A stretch of DNA of 58,710 bases. It comes from an uncultured Clostridia bacterium (GTDB taxonomy: Bacteria; Bacillota; Clostridia; Christensenellales; Aristaeellaceae). The position numbers and the translations under genes were made by a program. The notes beneath the pieces were generated by a model, which did no database searches, was not told where the DNA came from, and saw nothing but the letters and a program-made list of their open reading frames with translations. Shown here piece by piece: positions 1 through 9,198 of the stretch (within the stretch, counting starts at the first letter, position 1; every line of letters starts with the position of its first letter). The DNA lies in contig CAMENN010000003.1 in assembly GCA_945928315.1 (NCBI GenBank), positions 1 to 58,710 on the forward strand. The letters run 5' to 3'.

Positions 1-1
1 T

Positions 2-199
2 TTGCTCAAAAGAACACCTGAACAGAACGCCGCCTTTGAGCGGTGCGTCGGCTTTCTTGCCGAAATGATCGAAAAATACAGCGGAAAGGTTGAAATTCCC
101 GCTCTTCCCCCTGACAGCAAAACGAGTTGGGACAGTTTATCCAATCCATCATTTCAAACAAATTCAGAAGAACCCTTGACAGATGATATGGCTGCGTAA
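2..199 (+). CDS. hypothetical protein, probably 5'-truncated by the window edge
   Basis: Short ORF running into the window start; no recognisable domain. Confidence 0.3.
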   Translation: MLKRTPEQNAAFERCVGFLAEMIEKYSGKVEIPALPPDSKTSWDSLSNPSFQTNSEEPLTDDMAA

Positions 200-259
200 T
201 AAAATGCAGTTGGGACATAATACACGAACAGTTACTGCACGATTGACAGGAGGTGCACC

Positions 260-667
260 ATGCTTCAGAATCATCCTGCTCCTGAGAGCCGCGCGCTGCC
301 CCACCACATCACCGACGAGCGCAACGGTCTGAGCTACACCCTTCACGGCGACTATTACTTCCCGGACCTGGAGCTTCCGGAGCAGCAGCCTATCGGCAAA
401 TGGGGCCGGCTGCACCTCCGGCATCTGGAATCGAACCATCCGGGTCATTTCCAAAGGCTGATGCTCACGGGAGCGCTCAATGCCTATCTACACACTATAG
501 ATGAGCAGGCTAGCGAGCGCTTCGATGTGCTCATGAAGGGATATGCCCAAAGCTGGGGCATCACCGAAGGCTTAAAGGCTGAAGATCCCATGAAGTGGGT
601 TGGGCTCATGAATCTGGCCCGAGCCGAAGCGGAGCACAACGTGATGACCGAAATCATCTGCGTCTGA
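260..667 (+). CDS. TnpV-like transposon-encoded protein
   Basis: GDYYFPDLELPEQQPIGKWGRLHLRHLE...LNAYLHTIDEQA pattern, homologous by eye to the second TnpV at 48252-48602; SD aggaggtg before ATG. Confidence 0.75.
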   Translation: MLQNHPAPESRALPHHITDERNGLSYTLHGDYYFPDLELPEQQPIGKWGRLHLRHLESNHPGHFQRLMLTGALNAYLHTIDEQASERFDVLMKGYAQSWGITEGLKAEDPMKWVGLMNLARAEAEHNVMTEIICV

Positions 668-740
668 ATCAACTTTCTTCCCCGGCCCGCACTCGATCGG
701 GCCGGGGAGGGCTGTCACGAACCGCACGAGGAGGAATCCC

Positions 741-1808
741 ATGTCCAGAGAAAAGCAGACGCCCGCGCCCATCCGTTCCAGCGCGGCGGAGGTGCTGACC
801 TATGTCGCCTCCACGGGCGACCCGCAGGGCAGCATCGAAATACGCTATGAGGACGAAAACATCTGGCTGACACAAAAGACGATGGCGCAGCTGTATGATG
901 TGAGTGTCAAAACGATCAATTATCACATCAAGAAAGTCTTTGACGATTCCGAGCTGTCCGAGGATTCAGTTATCCGAAAATTTCGGATAACTGCCACAGA
1001 CGGCAAGCCGTACACCGTCCAGCACTATTCCCTGCAAATGATCATCGCGGTCGGCTTCAAGGTCAATTCCGAGCGCGCCGTTCAGTTCCGCAAATGGGTC
1101 AATCAGATCGCAACGCAGTACACCATTCGTGGCTGGGTCATGGACGACGAACGGCTCAAGCAGGGCACCTATCTGACCGACAAGTACTTTGAGGAACAGC
1201 TGGAGCGCATCCGGGAGATCCGCGCCAGCGAGCGTAAGTTCTATCAGAAGATCACCGACCTGTACGCTACCGCTATTGACTACGACCGCACCTCCACCGC
1301 GACCAAACGCTTCTATGCCACGGTGCAGAACAAGATGCACTTCGCCGTACACGGGCACACCGCCGCCGAGCTGATCATGGAGCGCGCCGACCACACGAAG
1401 GATCACATGGGCCTGACCACCTGGCAGGACGCACCGGACGGCAAGATCAAAAAGTCCGATGTGTCCATCGCCAAGAACTACCTCACCGAGGAGGAGCTTG
1501 GGCAGCTGAACCGCATGGTCACCTCCTATCTGGACTTCGCCGAGAACATGGCCCAGCGCCACATCCCGCTGACCATGCAGGACTGGGAGACCCGCCTGAA
1601 CCGCTTCATTGAAATGTTCGAGTACGGTCTGCTCAGGGATGCGGGCAGGGTGTCCGCGGAAATCGCTCGCCTGCACGCGGAAACCGAGTTTGAAAAGTAC
1701 CGCGTCATTCAGGACCGCGAGTTCCTGTCCGACTACGACAGGTTCCTCCTTGAGCTTGAGGAACATGCGGGCGCGGCAAAGCCCGACCACCGGGAGGAAA
1801 ACCCATGA
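741..1808 (+). CDS. RhuM family (virulence RhuM-like) protein
   Basis: IEIRYEDENIWLTQKTMAQLYDVSVKTINYHIKKVFDDSEL...QHYSLQMIIAVGFKVNSERAVQFRKW is typical of RhuM; ATGA overlap with the recombinase. Confidence 0.85.
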   Translation: MSREKQTPAPIRSSAAEVLTYVASTGDPQGSIEIRYEDENIWLTQKTMAQLYDVSVKTINYHIKKVFDDSELSEDSVIRKFRITATDGKPYTVQHYSLQMIIAVGFKVNSERAVQFRKWVNQIATQYTIRGWVMDDERLKQGTYLTDKYFEEQLERIREIRASERKFYQKITDLYATAIDYDRTSTATKRFYATVQNKMHFAVHGHTAAELIMERADHTKDHMGLTTWQDAPDGKIKKSDVSIAKNYLTEEELGQLNRMVTSYLDFAENMAQRHIPLTMQDWETRLNRFIEMFEYGLLRDAGRVSAEIARLHAETEFEKYRVIQDREFLSDYDRFLLELEEHAGAAKPDHREENP

Positions 1809-3763
1809 AGCGAATGAAATGCTACATCTATACCCGTGTTTCCACCTCCATGCAGGTGGACGGCTACAGCCTGGACGCGCAGAAGGACAAGCTGCGCAAG
1901 TACGCGGAGTTCCAGAACATGCTCGTCGCCGGGGAATACTGCGACGAGGGCAAATCCGGCAAGAATATCGAGGGCCGCCCGGAGTTTCTGCGGATGCTGC
2001 GGGACATCGAATCCGGCAAGGACGGCGTCTCCTTTGTGCTGGTGTTCAAGCTCTCGCGCTTCGGCAGAAACGCCGCCGACGTGCTGACCTCCCTGCAGCG
2101 GATGCAGGATTACGGCGTCAACCTCATCTGCGTGGAGGACGGTATTGATTCCTCCAAGGACAGCGGCAAGCTGATGATTTCCGTCCTCTCCGCCGTCGCC
2201 GAGATCGAGCGCGAGAACATCCTCGTGCAGACGATGGAGGGCCGCAGGCAGAAGGCCCGCGAGGGCAAGTGGAACGGCGGCTTTGCCCCCTACGGCTACA
2301 AGCTCGTGGACGGACAGCTGCAGATTGCCGAGGAAGAAGCCGAGGTCATCCGCATCATCTATGACAAGTACATTCATACCACCATGGGCACCGCCAGAAT
2401 TGCAAACTGGCTCAACGAGCATGGATACAGCAAAATCTGCCGTCACAACAACAAGCGGGAGGCCTTCACAGGCTCCTTCCTCATCGGCGTGCTCGACAAT
2501 CCCGTGTACTGCGGCAAGCTGGCCTACGGGCGCAGGCACAACGAAAAGATTCCCGGGACCCGCAACCAGTACCACATCGTCAAGCAGAAGGACTATGCGC
2601 TCTACGACGGCATCCACGAGCCCATCATCTCCGAGGAGGACTGGCAACTCGCGCAGAAGCAGCGCCAGCAGACCAACAAGCGCCAGATCAAGACGCACAG
2701 CCTCGACCACGAGCACGTCCTGTCCGGGCTGCTCAAGTGCCCCGTCTGCGGCGGCGGTATGTACGGCAACGTGAACCGCAAGAAGAAGGGCGACGGTACC
2801 TATTACCGCGACTACTTCTATTACGCCTGCAAGCACCGCCTGCATGTGGACGGCAAGCGCTGCGACTATCACCACCAGTGGGGCGAGGAAATCATCGACG
2901 GCGCGGTGGAGGAAATCATCCACAAGCTGGTCAACACCCCCGCCTTTGAGCAGGGCATCCGGGAGAAGATCGGCGGGAAGCTGGACACCGCCGAGCTTGA
3001 CGCGGAGATGGAGACCCTGCGCAAGCAGCTCCGCCAGCTCACGGGCACCAAGGACAGGCTGGGCGAGCAGATCGACGCGCTCGATTTCGACGACCCGCAT
3101 TACACCCGCAAGGCGCAGGATCTGCAGGAGCGCCAAAACAGGGTCTACGACCAGATCGCCTCCATCGAGGTCAGCATCGCCGAGGTGCAGACCCGCATGG
3201 ACAACATCCGCCAGCACAGGATTTCCACCGACAACGTCTATCAGTTCCTGCTCTACTTCGACAAGCTGTACGACCAGTTCACCGACCTAGAGAAAAAGAC
3301 CTTCATGAACAGCTTCATCGAGCGCGTGGAGATTTACCCGGAGCGTCAGAGCGACGGGCGCATCGTGAAGCGCATCGAGTTCCGTTTTCCCGTGTATTTC
3401 AATGGTTCGGAGATCAGCGGACTTTGTTGGGACGAAACGGATATGTCGGAAACGGTGATGCTTCTGTCTAAACTCTCTGACGCCCGACATATCGACATTC
3501 ACGTCGATATGAACGAGCTGGATGTGACGCCCGCCGAAAGCCAGACGGCTGCGACCTATGACGACATCAAAGCGTATGTCAGGGAACACAGCGGTCTGAC
3601 GGTTTCGACGCTGTACATCGCGCAGGTGAAGCGGAAATACGGCATTCTCTCACGCGAATGCTACAACAAGGCAAAATCCGAGGAGGCGAAGCAGCCGCAA
3701 TGCCCGGCGGACAAGGAACGGGCGATTGCGGAAGCACTGAGGTTCTATGGCATGATCGCTTGA
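1805..3763 (+). CDS. large serine recombinase (site-specific integrase)
   Basis: N-terminal YIYTRVSTSMQVDGYSLDAQ catalytic motif, SRFGRNAADVL, Recombinase and zinc-ribbon domains (CPVCGGGMYGN), coiled coil. Confidence 0.93.
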   Translation: MKRMKCYIYTRVSTSMQVDGYSLDAQKDKLRKYAEFQNMLVAGEYCDEGKSGKNIEGRPEFLRMLRDIESGKDGVSFVLVFKLSRFGRNAADVLTSLQRMQDYGVNLICVEDGIDSSKDSGKLMISVLSAVAEIERENILVQTMEGRRQKAREGKWNGGFAPYGYKLVDGQLQIAEEEAEVIRIIYDKYIHTTMGTARIANWLNEHGYSKICRHNNKREAFTGSFLIGVLDNPVYCGKLAYGRRHNEKIPGTRNQYHIVKQKDYALYDGIHEPIISEEDWQLAQKQRQQTNKRQIKTHSLDHEHVLSGLLKCPVCGGGMYGNVNRKKKGDGTYYRDYFYYACKHRLHVDGKRCDYHHQWGEEIIDGAVEEIIHKLVNTPAFEQGIREKIGGKLDTAELDAEMETLRKQLRQLTGTKDRLGEQIDALDFDDPHYTRKAQDLQERQNRVYDQIASIEVSIAEVQTRMDNIRQHRISTDNVYQFLLYFDKLYDQFTDLEKKTFMNSFIERVEIYPERQSDGRIVKRIEFRFPVYFNGSEISGLCWDETDMSETVMLLSKLSDARHIDIHVDMNELDVTPAESQTAATYDDIKAYVREHSGLTVSTLYIAQVKRKYGILSRECYNKAKSEEAKQPQCPADKERAIAEALRFYGMIA

Positions 3764-3795
3764 TCTTCTGCGCTGCCTTCTATCATTCATAACAG

Positions 3796-3843
3796 CACCT
3801 CCCAGCCAAAGCCCCGTTCGGGCGGCTGGGAGGTGTTGTTTTT
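3796..3843 (+). terminator. Rho-independent terminator after the recombinase
   Basis: CACCTCCCAGCC/GGCTGGGAGGTG 12-bp stem followed by TTGTTTTT. Confidence 0.75.
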
Positions 3844-3884
3844 CAGTTTATGAACTCATGCGGATACCCGCCAAAAGGCATTCG

Positions 3885-6035
3885 TCAGCGCAGCAGCTCC
3901 GCAGCCAGCGTATCGGCTTCCTCCGCCGTGATCTGGCGGTTGCCGGCGATGACCTCCGAATCCGCAGGCAGGAAGGGCGCGTAGACCGCGGCAGCAAAAC
4001 CGTCCGTATACGCGCTGTCGGTGTAATGCTCCGTCTCAAAGGCGTCGCGTTCGCTGTTGTGCAGCGTCAGACCGCAGATGCCGCCGACAAAGACGACGGA
4101 ATCATCCTCGGTCATGCGGACATTGGCTTCGACATCGCTGAGCGGCGCCACCCCCCTGGGCAGCAGGATGTGCCCCCGATTCAGGCAGGATACCACCACC
4201 GTGCCGAAGGCGGAGCCCACAATGCCGCCCACGGCGCTTCCGCCCATGGCGATCATGGTCTTTTCGGTGGCGTTCAGCACGCGGCCGTCGCCGGGCTCCC
4301 GGGGGACGTAATCCACCACGTTGATCGTCGCGTCCCCGTAGCTCAGATCGCCGCTGTTCACGCAGGAGCGAATCGTGCAGGCAGCCTTCCCTTCAAATCC
4401 AATTACATACCCTGCGGTGCATCCGCCGAGGATGCCGCCCAGCCGCCCGGACTGATTGCTGTGGATAGCGCCGGTGTTTTCGCACTGGGTGATCTCGATG
4501 AAGAAGTCTTTGCCACTGTGCATCAGTCGGCTCATGATGCCGCCGGCCGTGCCGGCATTCACCGTGACGCTGCCGCTGTTGCGGCATTTCCGGATGGTCA
4601 GGGAGCCGGAATCCCCCTCCCCATAAGAGAGCGTAGGATCGACGCCCCAGCCGAGAATGCCCCCGGCAGTGCCGGATTCTTCGGACGTTGCGGTCACGCT
4701 GCCCCGGTTTTCGCAGTCTTCAATGACAGAAGCGCCCATGGTGGTGTTGACTGAACCGACAATGCCGGCGACCCGGTCGCTGGCCGTCACGCTGCCGGCG
4801 TTGACGCACTGCTGCAGATGATAATTGCCATATTCCGAAAACACCTCACCTGTAATGCCGCCGACATTCTCCCGTCCAAGAACTTGACCGTTGTTGGTGC
4901 ACCCCTGAATGATGATCGTGCCTGCGGGACGAAAGACGGAGGACCCGTTTCCGGCGATGCCGCCTACCGCCTCCGATTCCACGGCGGTCACGCTGCCGTT
5001 GTTGGTGCAGCCGATGATCTCTCCGTTTGCCGGAATACTGATCCACTTGCCGTTTTCATCCTTCAGGGTTTTGCCGTTTTCATCCTTCGCATTGGTGGGG
5101 CCTGCGCTGACCTGGCCGCAGACGCCGCCGACCGATTGGGATTGCCCGTACACGGTGATGCTGCCGTTGTTGACGCTGTCCCGGAGCGCAGCTTGGTATA
5201 CATCGCCCACAACGCCGCCGCACCCCGAAAGAACGGGAGGATTCCGGACTTCGATGGATGCGTCGTTGACCAGCCGCTCACCCGTACAGGACAGCGTGCC
5301 GCAGACGCCGCCCACATTTCCGGAGTGATTCTCCGCCGCGATGCTGCCCGAGAAGGAGCAGTCCGCAAAGACATCGCCCCATACCCGACCGGCTACGCCG
5401 CCGCTGTCATACACATGATCCACGACGAGCCGGCCGGACACGTGGCAATTTTCAATCACGGAATCCGAGCTTGATCCCACAAGTAGACCGGCTTCCTGCT
5501 TTTCAGCGGCAATCAGCATGGAATCGGTAAGGTTGACGTTGCGGATCTGCGCACGGTCGGCCTTACCGAACAGGCCGCCGGCGGTCTTCTCCTTCTCATG
5601 CAGGAGCGCTGAAAGGCTGTACAGGCCGGAGATCGTGTGCCCCCGACCGTCGAACACCCCTTCAAAATCCCAATAGCCTCTATCATGCTTTCTGGTGCCG
5701 ATGGGTTCCCAGACATACACAGGCGGCTCGCTTTCCCAGTTGGCAAAATTGGCGGTGTCGTTCAGTTCGATGTCCGCCGTCAGGACATAGTACCCATACC
5801 GGTACAGATCCTGCTCATCCTGATGATCCCAGTCATATTCCTGATTGATCACCTTCGCCAGCAGGGCCAGCTGCTGGGCATTGGCAATCTGAAACGGATC
5901 CTCCGCCGTGCCGGAACCGCTCGCAAAGGCCTCCGCAGGCTCGATGCACATCGGCATGTTCTCCGCCGCACAAGCGCCTGCCCACAGGGGCAGCAACGCC
6001 GCGCACAGCAGCAGCGCCATGAGCATTTTCTTCAT
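3885..6035 (-). CDS. secreted GLUG-motif repeat protein
   Basis: Signal peptide MKKMLMALLLCAALLPLWAGACAAE; repeated GGI(A/C)G..../CxNxGSVT units typical of GLUG proteins; start chosen at 6035 over the ORF-track 6107. Confidence 0.75.
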   Translation of the reverse strand: MKKMLMALLLCAALLPLWAGACAAENMPMCIEPAEAFASGSGTAEDPFQIANAQQLALLAKVINQEYDWDHQDEQDLYRYGYYVLTADIELNDTANFANWESEPPVYVWEPIGTRKHDRGYWDFEGVFDGRGHTISGLYSLSALLHEKEKTAGGLFGKADRAQIRNVNLTDSMLIAAEKQEAGLLVGSSSDSVIENCHVSGRLVVDHVYDSGGVAGRVWGDVFADCSFSGSIAAENHSGNVGGVCGTLSCTGERLVNDASIEVRNPPVLSGCGGVVGDVYQAALRDSVNNGSITVYGQSQSVGGVCGQVSAGPTNAKDENGKTLKDENGKWISIPANGEIIGCTNNGSVTAVESEAVGGIAGNGSSVFRPAGTIIIQGCTNNGQVLGRENVGGITGEVFSEYGNYHLQQCVNAGSVTASDRVAGIVGSVNTTMGASVIEDCENRGSVTATSEESGTAGGILGWGVDPTLSYGEGDSGSLTIRKCRNSGSVTVNAGTAGGIMSRLMHSGKDFFIEITQCENTGAIHSNQSGRLGGILGGCTAGYVIGFEGKAACTIRSCVNSGDLSYGDATINVVDYVPREPGDGRVLNATEKTMIAMGGSAVGGIVGSAFGTVVVSCLNRGHILLPRGVAPLSDVEANVRMTEDDSVVFVGGICGLTLHNSERDAFETEHYTDSAYTDGFAAAVYAPFLPADSEVIAGNRQITAEEADTLAAELLR

Positions 6036-6066
6036 TGTGATTACTCCTTCTGTCAGTTGTGGCCTG

Positions 6067-7422
6067 TCATACAACCGTGAAGGCCTGTTCGTCGCTGCCG
6101 AGGACAAAGCTGTCGCCCGCCTTCAGCGGATAGCCGGTGCCGGGGCGAAGCCTTGCACCATTGAGGTATGTGCCTGCGTGGCTGCCCATATCCGCCAGGT
6201 ACAGCTGGCCCTGACGGACGAGCAGCTTGCAGTGCCTGCCGCTGATGCCGGGCGTGCTGACGGGATAGCTCAGCAGGCAGTCGGCGTCGCTGCCGATGAG
6301 GATTTCCGGCTTCGTCAGCGCAAAGGCGACGCCCGCATGTACCCCGGCCACGCACTGAACGCGCAGGGCGTTTGGGGCCCCCTGCCCGGCGGTAGCCACG
6401 CAGGCGCTGAGCTGCCCGAAGGATTTGCGCACTCCATAGCGGCAGCTGAGCCAAAGCAGCGCGGTGGCGGCGGGCAGCTTGAGCAGCAGGCCGCCGAAGG
6501 GCGCGTTCCAGAGGGCATGAACCAGAACGGAAAGCAAAAAGACCGCCCAGAAATCCATGTGACGCAGCGCAGCAAAGGGGTTGCCGCCTTTTATATGCAG
6601 GGCGGCGATGCAGCTGTACGGGGCGCAGTAGAGCACATGGCAGCACACCGCGCAGACGCCCCGCAGCACGATGGAAACCAGCACCGGAAGCAGGGTTTCC
6701 AGCACAAGGATCATGCTGACGCCATGAAGAAGAAGCTCATCATAGGAGATGTTCATCTGCAGGATGGCGTTCAGATAGGCGTCGTAGGCATACTGGGCGC
6801 TTTCAAAGGCGGCGAAGCCCGCGCCCACCGCCGCGCCGATGACCAGACCGTTCAGCCCGAACACCCTGCCCTTTTTTTGATGCAGGCGGCAGAGAAAGAA
6901 CATGGCGATGAGCAGCTTGCCCGGCTCCTCCGCCACGGGTGCCCATGAGGCCTCGTAGCCGGGAATCAGCGGGAAGAGCAGCAGGCTGACCATCAGCGAA
7001 AGCACGCCGCCGGTGAAGAAATACACGATGAGCTCGGCCAGGGAGATGTTCCGCGGCGCATTCATCTCCCAGAAGAGGATCATCAGCGTCACCGGCACCA
7101 CGCAGGGCGGCAGGAGGAACATGAGCAGGTTCAGGCAGGGATTGACGCACGCGCCCTGCACCGCGATGACCACCAGCGTAGCCGCGAGCAGCACGGCAGA
7201 CGCGGACAATCCGCCGCAGAACACCCGGAAAAACAGCCAGGGCCGCTGCCACTTCTGCAGCATGCTCATCTCGGTCTGGGCGGAATCGAGCGTTGTCCCG
7301 GCAATCATGGCGTAATCCGCGTCCTTCCGGGTGTGCTTTTCCCTCCAGCCAGAAAACACATCCCTCCACGTGAGCGACTCCGGACTGCGAATCAGCCTTT
7401 CAACCAGCGAGGGAGCGCTCAT
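6067..7422 (-). CDS. PrsW-family intramembrane protease fused to a C-terminal FHA domain
   Basis: Multi-TM protein with PrsW-like EEPGK (EExxK), FAAFE (FxxxE) and conserved His in VHALWN; C-terminus IGSDADCLL...GISGRHCKLLV...DMGSHAGTYLNGARL...GDSFVLG is a canonical FHA. TGATG overlap with the upstream vWA gene. Confidence 0.85.
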   Translation of the reverse strand: MSAPSLVERLIRSPESLTWRDVFSGWREKHTRKDADYAMIAGTTLDSAQTEMSMLQKWQRPWLFFRVFCGGLSASAVLLAATLVVIAVQGACVNPCLNLLMFLLPPCVVPVTLMILFWEMNAPRNISLAELIVYFFTGGVLSLMVSLLLFPLIPGYEASWAPVAEEPGKLLIAMFFLCRLHQKKGRVFGLNGLVIGAAVGAGFAAFESAQYAYDAYLNAILQMNISYDELLLHGVSMILVLETLLPVLVSIVLRGVCAVCCHVLYCAPYSCIAALHIKGGNPFAALRHMDFWAVFLLSVLVHALWNAPFGGLLLKLPAATALLWLSCRYGVRKSFGQLSACVATAGQGAPNALRVQCVAGVHAGVAFALTKPEILIGSDADCLLSYPVSTPGISGRHCKLLVRQGQLYLADMGSHAGTYLNGARLRPGTGYPLKAGDSFVLGSDEQAFTVV

Positions 7423-8087
7423 CACAGCTCCACAGTGATGGTGTTGGGCAGGGGTTCCAGCTCCACCTTGTTCATGGCGGGGTCGGAGTTGCTGACCACG
7501 CTCATGCTGCTGGAAAGCCACACGAAGGCTTCCTGGAAATTCTCCTTGGAGGCCTTGAGCACCATACCGCTGCCGTTTTTCGTATATTTTTTCAGGGTCT
7601 GGGTATCCGCGCCGCTGCCGATACCCATGGGGAAGAAGTTGATCTTTTTGTTGTTCAGCGCATCCTGCAGCCGCTGCTGGGCGTCCTGATACAGCTCATT
7701 GTCCGTGGGCACGCCGTCGGTGAGCAGGAACACCCACGGACGCCAGTAGTCCACACCCACGTCCTTGTATTCCTGCTTGCGCAGCTCTATCATGTCCAGC
7801 CCGGTGATGACAGCCTCGTTCATAACGGTCAGGCCTCCGGCGGTCAGCACGGGGGCGACATATTCCGCTGCGGGGCAGAAGGGAACCACCTGCTCCACCT
7901 TGCTGCCGAAGCTGATCACGCACACGTCGGCGCAGCCATAGGCCTTGGAATCGGATTTGAGGGCCTCGCCGAACACGCGCAGCCCCTCGTTCAGCTCGTC
8001 CATGGCCTCGCCGCTCATGGAGCCGGACACGTCCACCAGCAGGACGCAGGCGATGTGCTTCTCACCGTAATTCATGATGTTGTACAT
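7422..8087 (-). CDS. vWA domain protein, TerY/YegL-like
   Basis: MIDAS DVSGSMSG, LLTDGVPTD; whole-protein vWA organisation like TerY/YegL. Confidence 0.85.
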   Translation of the reverse strand: MYNIMNYGEKHIACVLLVDVSGSMSGEAMDELNEGLRVFGEALKSDSKAYGCADVCVISFGSKVEQVVPFCPAAEYVAPVLTAGGLTVMNEAVITGLDMIELRKQEYKDVGVDYWRPWVFLLTDGVPTDNELYQDAQQRLQDALNNKKINFFPMGIGSGADTQTLKKYTKNGSGMVLKASKENFQEAFVWLSSSMSVVSNSDPAMNKVELEPLPNTITVEL

Positions 8088-8142
8088 CTTCGTTCCTTCT
8101 TTCGTTATGTGTTGCTTTCTCGGGAGAGGCTAACGGAATACC

Positions 8143-8799
8143 TTACTTCTTCTTTCTGCCGCGGATCAGGGAAATGACCACGGACGCGCCCCACAGCATC
8201 AGGGAACTCATGATGTCCTGTCCCATAGCGTCGATGAGGGCGCTGTTCTGCTGGATCAGATGCGCGGCCTCCGACACGCGCACGCCCCACAGGTTGGCGC
8301 AGTAGAAGGAGTAACCGAAGGCCGTTCCCAGCATGATCATCAGCAGGGAGATGGGAATCGCGATCCAGACTGCCTTTTTCGAGGACGCAGCGCCCGCGCC
8401 CGAGAGCTTCTGATAGCCGTAGACCGCCAGGAAATAGGTGATGATGCCCGAAATGGCGGCGACAATGCCGATGTTGATCAGGATCGCCTGAACGACCGCG
8501 CCGCCCAGACCAAAGAGACATGCGCCAAGGAAGCCCTTGCCCACGTTCTCCGCAGCCAGGCCGGCGGCGGGCGCAGGCTGTGCCGGGGGCGTGCTGCTGC
8601 GCGCAGGCTGCGGGGCGGGCTGCGGGGCAGTCTGTACAGGCGGCGTGCTACTGCGCACGGGCTGTGCAGCGGGTCGCGCAGGCGGCGGAACGGGCCTTGC
8701 GGAGCCTGCCGGTGCATTGCCTCCGAGGGGCGTGCCGCAATAGGAACAGGTGGTGATCAGGTCCGAATAGGCCCTTCCGCATTGACTGCATTTTTTCAT
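8143..8799 (-). CDS. zinc-ribbon, Pro/Ala-rich linker, multi-TM protein
   Basis: N-terminal CSQCGRAYSDLITTCSYC, low-complexity linker, three or more hydrophobic segments. Confidence 0.7.
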   Translation of the reverse strand: MKKCSQCGRAYSDLITTCSYCGTPLGGNAPAGSARPVPPPARPAAQPVRSSTPPVQTAPQPAPQPARSSTPPAQPAPAAGLAAENVGKGFLGACLFGLGGAVVQAILINIGIVAAISGIITYFLAVYGYQKLSGAGAASSKKAVWIAIPISLLMIMLGTAFGYSFYCANLWGVRVSEAAHLIQQNSALIDAMGQDIMSSLMLWGASVVISLIRGRKKK

Positions 8800-8832
8800 G
8801 AGTATTCCTCCTTCTCCGGCGATTCTGCCGGA

Positions 8833-9198
8833 TCATTCGTTTCCTTTGGCGCTCTGTGCCGCGTCGCTCATGCCGGGCTGTTCCGTCGGTTCCAGCGTGG
8901 TTGTCGGCGTGGGCGTGGTTGTGGTTGTCGGTGTGGGTTCCGGCGTGGGAGTGGGTGTCGGCGTTGGGCTGCGACGGAGGGCTTCCAGCTCGCGTTCGGC
9001 GCTTTCCACTCTGCCCTGTGCGTCCCGGGCTGTCTGCTCCAGCGCGGCGCAGCTCTCCTCCAGCTCGTCGTACGCGCCGGACAGCGTGCTGTATTGCTGG
9101 GTAAGGTCATCAAATGCAGCCCGCTGCCGCATGGAAGTGAGCTGGTTGACCAGCAGCACGCCAAGCAGCAGCACGATCACCAGGGCCAGAACCGCCAT
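8833..9198 (-). CDS. small protein with N-terminal TM helix, coiled coil and Thr/Pro-rich tail
   Basis: MAVLALVIVLLLGVLLVNQL TM; heptad-like segment; PTPTPTPEPTPTTTT tail; overlaps the PP2C gene end by 22 bp. Confidence 0.6.
   Translation of the reverse strand: MAVLALVIVLLLGVLLVNQLTSMRQRAAFDDLTQQYSTLSGAYDELEESCAALEQTARDAQGRVESAERELEALRRSPTPTPTPTPEPTPTTTTTPTPTTTLEPTEQPGMSDAAQSAKGNE

Noticed and set aside
1733-3217. 494-aa minus-strand ORF
   Set aside because: Antisense to the serine recombinase; shadow ORF.
8890-8975. GT-rich short repeats as a possible CRISPR or microsatellite
   Set aside because: They encode the Thr/Pro-rich tail of the 8833-9198 protein; no regular repeat-spacer pattern. 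No CRISPR array seen anywhere in the window.
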